The notes under the pieces are model-generated. The model worked only from the letters and a program-made list of their open reading frames with translations, searched no databases and had not been told where the DNA came from. The position numbers and the translations under genes are program-made. Of a stretch of DNA of 64,000 bases, positions 62,010 through 64,000 are shown piece by piece. The DNA is taken from the NCBI GenBank assembly GCA_003168335.1, contig PMSM01000002.1:420899-484898 (forward strand), written 5' to 3'. Numbering within the stretch: position 1 is the first letter of the stretch; every line of letters begins with the position of its first letter. Origin of the DNA: Blastocatellia bacterium (GTDB taxonomy: Bacteria; Acidobacteriota; Blastocatellia; Pyrinomonadales; Pyrinomonadaceae).

Positions 62010-62072
62010 GTTTAGAGTCGGGCTATCTTCAGAATGTCGCCCGGCCAAGCGGGCGGTAGCCCGCGGCTAAAC
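62010..62072. repeat. GTTTAG-bounded dispersed palindrome
   Basis: The unit from CGTTTAGAGTCGGGCTATCT to CGCGGCTAAACC is a longer copy of 28273-28324 with an insertion in the first hairpin. It lies between the divergent amino-sugar genes. Confidence 0.8.
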
Positions 62073-62181
62073 CAAATTCGGGGCCTGCCATTGTATTCGC
62101 CATCAATATCAGGTAAATAGTCGTCCGTCCATCTCAACTCGATCAACAAAAATTTATGGACGTCATAACGAGATCTGACCG

Positions 62182-64000
62182 ATGATGACAACTCTAGCAC
62201 GAACCTTAATGCTGAGTGCGGCAATTGTCTGCGTGTTGGCGTGCGCGTGCGCGCGGGCGAAGGGGCAGTCAGCGAACGTCCAAATCATTCCCGCGCCAAA
62301 ACAAATCCACGTCAGCGAAGTAGCATTTGTGATTGGCCGGGAAACTAGCATCATCCTCGCCGACGGCAAATCAGTCGAAGATCGTTTCGCCGCCCAGGAC
62401 TTTGTCGACGATGTGAAGCAGACGGCGGACGTGAGTTTAAGATTGGGCGGCAATGCGCGCCGTGAAATCTTGATCGGCCAGATCGACTTACCGAGAGTTC
62501 AACAAGCTCTGCAGCGAGCAGGCGTGGATCCGGGACAGAAGTTGACCGACGAAGGATACGTTGTCGCCGTCAGCGCGGACGAAGTTGTTGTCGCCGGAAA
62601 GACATCCACTGGAACTTTCTATGGGCTACAGACGCTCAAGCAACTGGTGCGCGGCGCCGGCGCCGGCACGTTCATTCCCGGTGTCAAGATCGCCGACTGG
62701 CCCACCATGCGTTGGCGCGCAGTCTCAGACGATATTAGTCGCGGCCCGGTGCCGACCGTCGATTACATCAAACGTCAAATTCGCACCGAAGCTTTCTTCA
62801 AACTCAACATGCACTCCTTTTATATGGAGCACACCTTCGCCAGCGAGTCGCAGCCGCTGATTGGCCCGGCCGGAGGATCTTTAACGCCCAGCGAGATTCG
62901 CGAGCTGGTAGCTTACGCCCGGCGCTATCATGTAGAGCTGGTTCCCGAACAACAAACCTTCGGTCATCTGCACAAGGCACTGCGCCTGGAAAAGTATGCC
63001 GACTTGGCTGAGACGCCTTACGGCGACGTCCTTTCACCACAGCAGGAAGGAAGTTACAAGCTCATCGCCGATTGGTACCGCGAGCTGAACGAATTATTCC
63101 CGGGTCAGTTCTTTCATATCGGCGAAGACGAAACGTTTGAACTCGGTGAAGGGCAGAGCAAGGACGCTGTTAAAGCGCGCGGAGTCGGCGCAATTTATTT
63201 CGAGCACCTCAATCGCGTGCGTGATGTTTTGAAGCCCTACAATCGGCGCTTGATGTTCTGGGGAGACATCGCGCTACACCATCCCGATCTGATCGGCAAC
63301 ATCCCCAAAGACATGATTGTGATGAACTGGCAGTATGGGGCGCGCGATGATTTTTGGGCCGACATCAAACCTTTTCAGGATGCGGGTCTGCAGCAATTTG
63401 TGTGTCCGGGCGCGCAGAACTGGAACCAGATTTTTCCGAACCTCGAGGCCGCGCGGAAAAACATCGTGAACTTCGTCCGCGACGGCCAGAAGGCGGGCGC
63501 AATCGGAATGATGAATACCACTTGGGACGATGATGGCGAGTCGTTGTTTGAAACCAGCTGGTACTCAATCGTTTTGGGTGCGGCGGCTTCGTGGCAGGAG
63601 GGGACCGTAGATGTCGAAAGGTTTGATCGCGATTTCGATTGGGCGTTCTTTCGCAACGATGGCGATCAGTTTGTAAAGGCCGAAACGTCGCTGGGCAGCG
63701 TGGGGCCTCTGCTCAGTGCCGGCACTACCGATGAGCTTTTCTGGCGCGATCCGTTCACCACCCAGTTTCAGAATCAGGCTCGTAACTTCGTAGACCGAAC
63801 CCGGAAGATGCGTCTGATGGTGGAAGAAGCGGGTGAGTCGCTCGCGAAAAATGAAGGCCGCGCGCGGCGCAACAACTCCGCCATCGCGGCGATGAAGTTT
63901 GCGGCGCAGCGATTCGATCATCTCGGCCGGCGCATGGAAGTAATGCAGAAATTCAGCAATCAGTACTGGGATGCCTATCTGAATCTCGGCGATCGCGCGA
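62182..64000 (+). CDS. secreted GH20 beta-N-acetylhexosaminidase (3' end beyond window)
   Basis: At least 606 residues are encoded from ATG 62182, with no stop before the window ends. A signal peptide (residues about 4-24, CVLACACARAKG) leads into an N-terminal glycoside-hydrolase-20 accessory domain ending at KTSTGTFYGLQTLKQLV, then the catalytic barrel: RAVSDDISRGPVPTVDYIKR, HSFYMEHTFA, and QFFHIGEDETFELGEG, whose Asp-Glu pair is the family's catalytic site. The enzyme would cleave N-acetylglucosamine or N-acetylgalactosamine from chitin, glycans or cell-wall fragments outside the cytoplasm. It is divergent from the SIS-domain gene, which fits a shared role in amino-sugar use. Confidence 0.9.
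   Translation, partial: MMTTLARTLMLSAAIVCVLACACARAKGQSANVQIIPAPKQIHVSEVAFVIGRETSIILADGKSVEDRFAAQDFVDDVKQTADVSLRLGGNARREILIGQIDLPRVQQALQRAGVDPGQKLTDEGYVVAVSADEVVVAGKTSTGTFYGLQTLKQLVRGAGAGTFIPGVKIADWPTMRWRAVSDDISRGPVPTVDYIKRQIRTEAFFKLNMHSFYMEHTFASESQPLIGPAGGSLTPSEIRELVAYARRYHVELVPEQQTFGHLHKALRLEKYADLAETPYGDVLSPQQEGSYKLIADWYRELNELFPGQFFHIGEDETFELGEGQSKDAVKARGVGAIYFEHLNRVRDVLKPYNRRLMFWGDIALHHPDLIGNIPKDMIVMNWQYGARDDFWADIKPFQDAGLQQFVCPGAQNWNQIFPNLEAARKNIVNFVRDGQKAGAIGMMNTTWDDDGESLFETSWYSIVLGAAASWQEGTVDVERFDRDFDWAFFRNDGDQFVKAETSLGSVGPLLSAGTTDELFWRDPFTTQFQNQARNFVDRTRKMRLMVEEAGESLAKNEGRARRNNSAIAAMKFAAQRFDHLGRRMEVMQKFSNQYWDAYLNLGDRA

Overview
The window reads as one piece of a bacterial chromosome of roughly 55-60% G+C, most likely from the Acidobacteriota (Blastocatellia-like). 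That assignment is an inference. It rests on the mix of planctomycete/acidobacterial families (WG-repeat protein, TIGR03067-like double domain, IorA/IorB pair, X-Pro peptidase, radical SAM protein with a Cys-rich tail), the standard tig-clpP-clpX-lon-engB block, and the very large number of short dispersed palindromic repeats. No rRNA, CRISPR array, phage or plasmid genes are seen.

Layout. 1-19,300 is a mosaic of single genes and short operons separated by repeat-filled gaps: a secreted protein, a PLP decarboxylase, a standalone LigD phosphoesterase, RNase HII, a PMT-type glycosyltransferase, a radical SAM protein, a WG-repeat protein, a molybdenum hydroxylase pair (IorAB) with a flavin split-barrel gene, two secreted hydrolases, and a frameshifted REP-associated (IS200-like) transposase inside a nest of REP palindromes. 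19,208-30,612 is a complete heme pathway in one direction: hemA-hemC/D-hemB-hemL-[histidine kinase-response regulator]-hemE-hemN-hemG-hemH, with a Crp/Fnr-like palindrome upstream. 30,664-36,736 holds a lipocalin-like protein, a cyclic-nucleotide-binding/DUF1003 membrane protein and a four-gene minus-strand run (FAD monooxygenase, YceI, metallo-beta-lactamase hydrolase, methyltransferase).

37,130-45,648 is the most interesting part. A 45-nt copy of the 3' half of tRNA-Lys lies at 37,130 and the intact tRNA-Lys lies at 45,573-45,648 in the same orientation, which is the geometry left by integration into a tRNA gene. Between them sits an ArsR regulator, a zinc-ribbon protein, a UspA remnant and a six-subunit membrane complex related to group 4 [NiFe] hydrogenases and complex I. 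Its large subunit has lost the nickel-ligand CxxC pairs, so it is an energy-converting-hydrogenase-related (Ehr) type complex. Gene order and sizes, including the ArsR gene, match what I remember of Mycobacterium tuberculosis Rv0081-Rv0087.

45,882-58,455 is a conserved housekeeping block on the minus strand: tRNA-Leu, tig, clpP, clpX, lon, an unknown gene, engB, rho, glgA, trxA, purA. 58,698-64,000 carries an amino-acid permease and a heptad-repeat coiled-coil protein bracketed by inverted copies of one repeat, then a divergent pair for amino-sugar use: a SIS-domain protein and a secreted GH20 hexosaminidase that runs off the window end.

A theme across the window is that dispersed palindromes not only fill gaps but also form the 3' ends of several genes and one in-frame insertion inside a gene.
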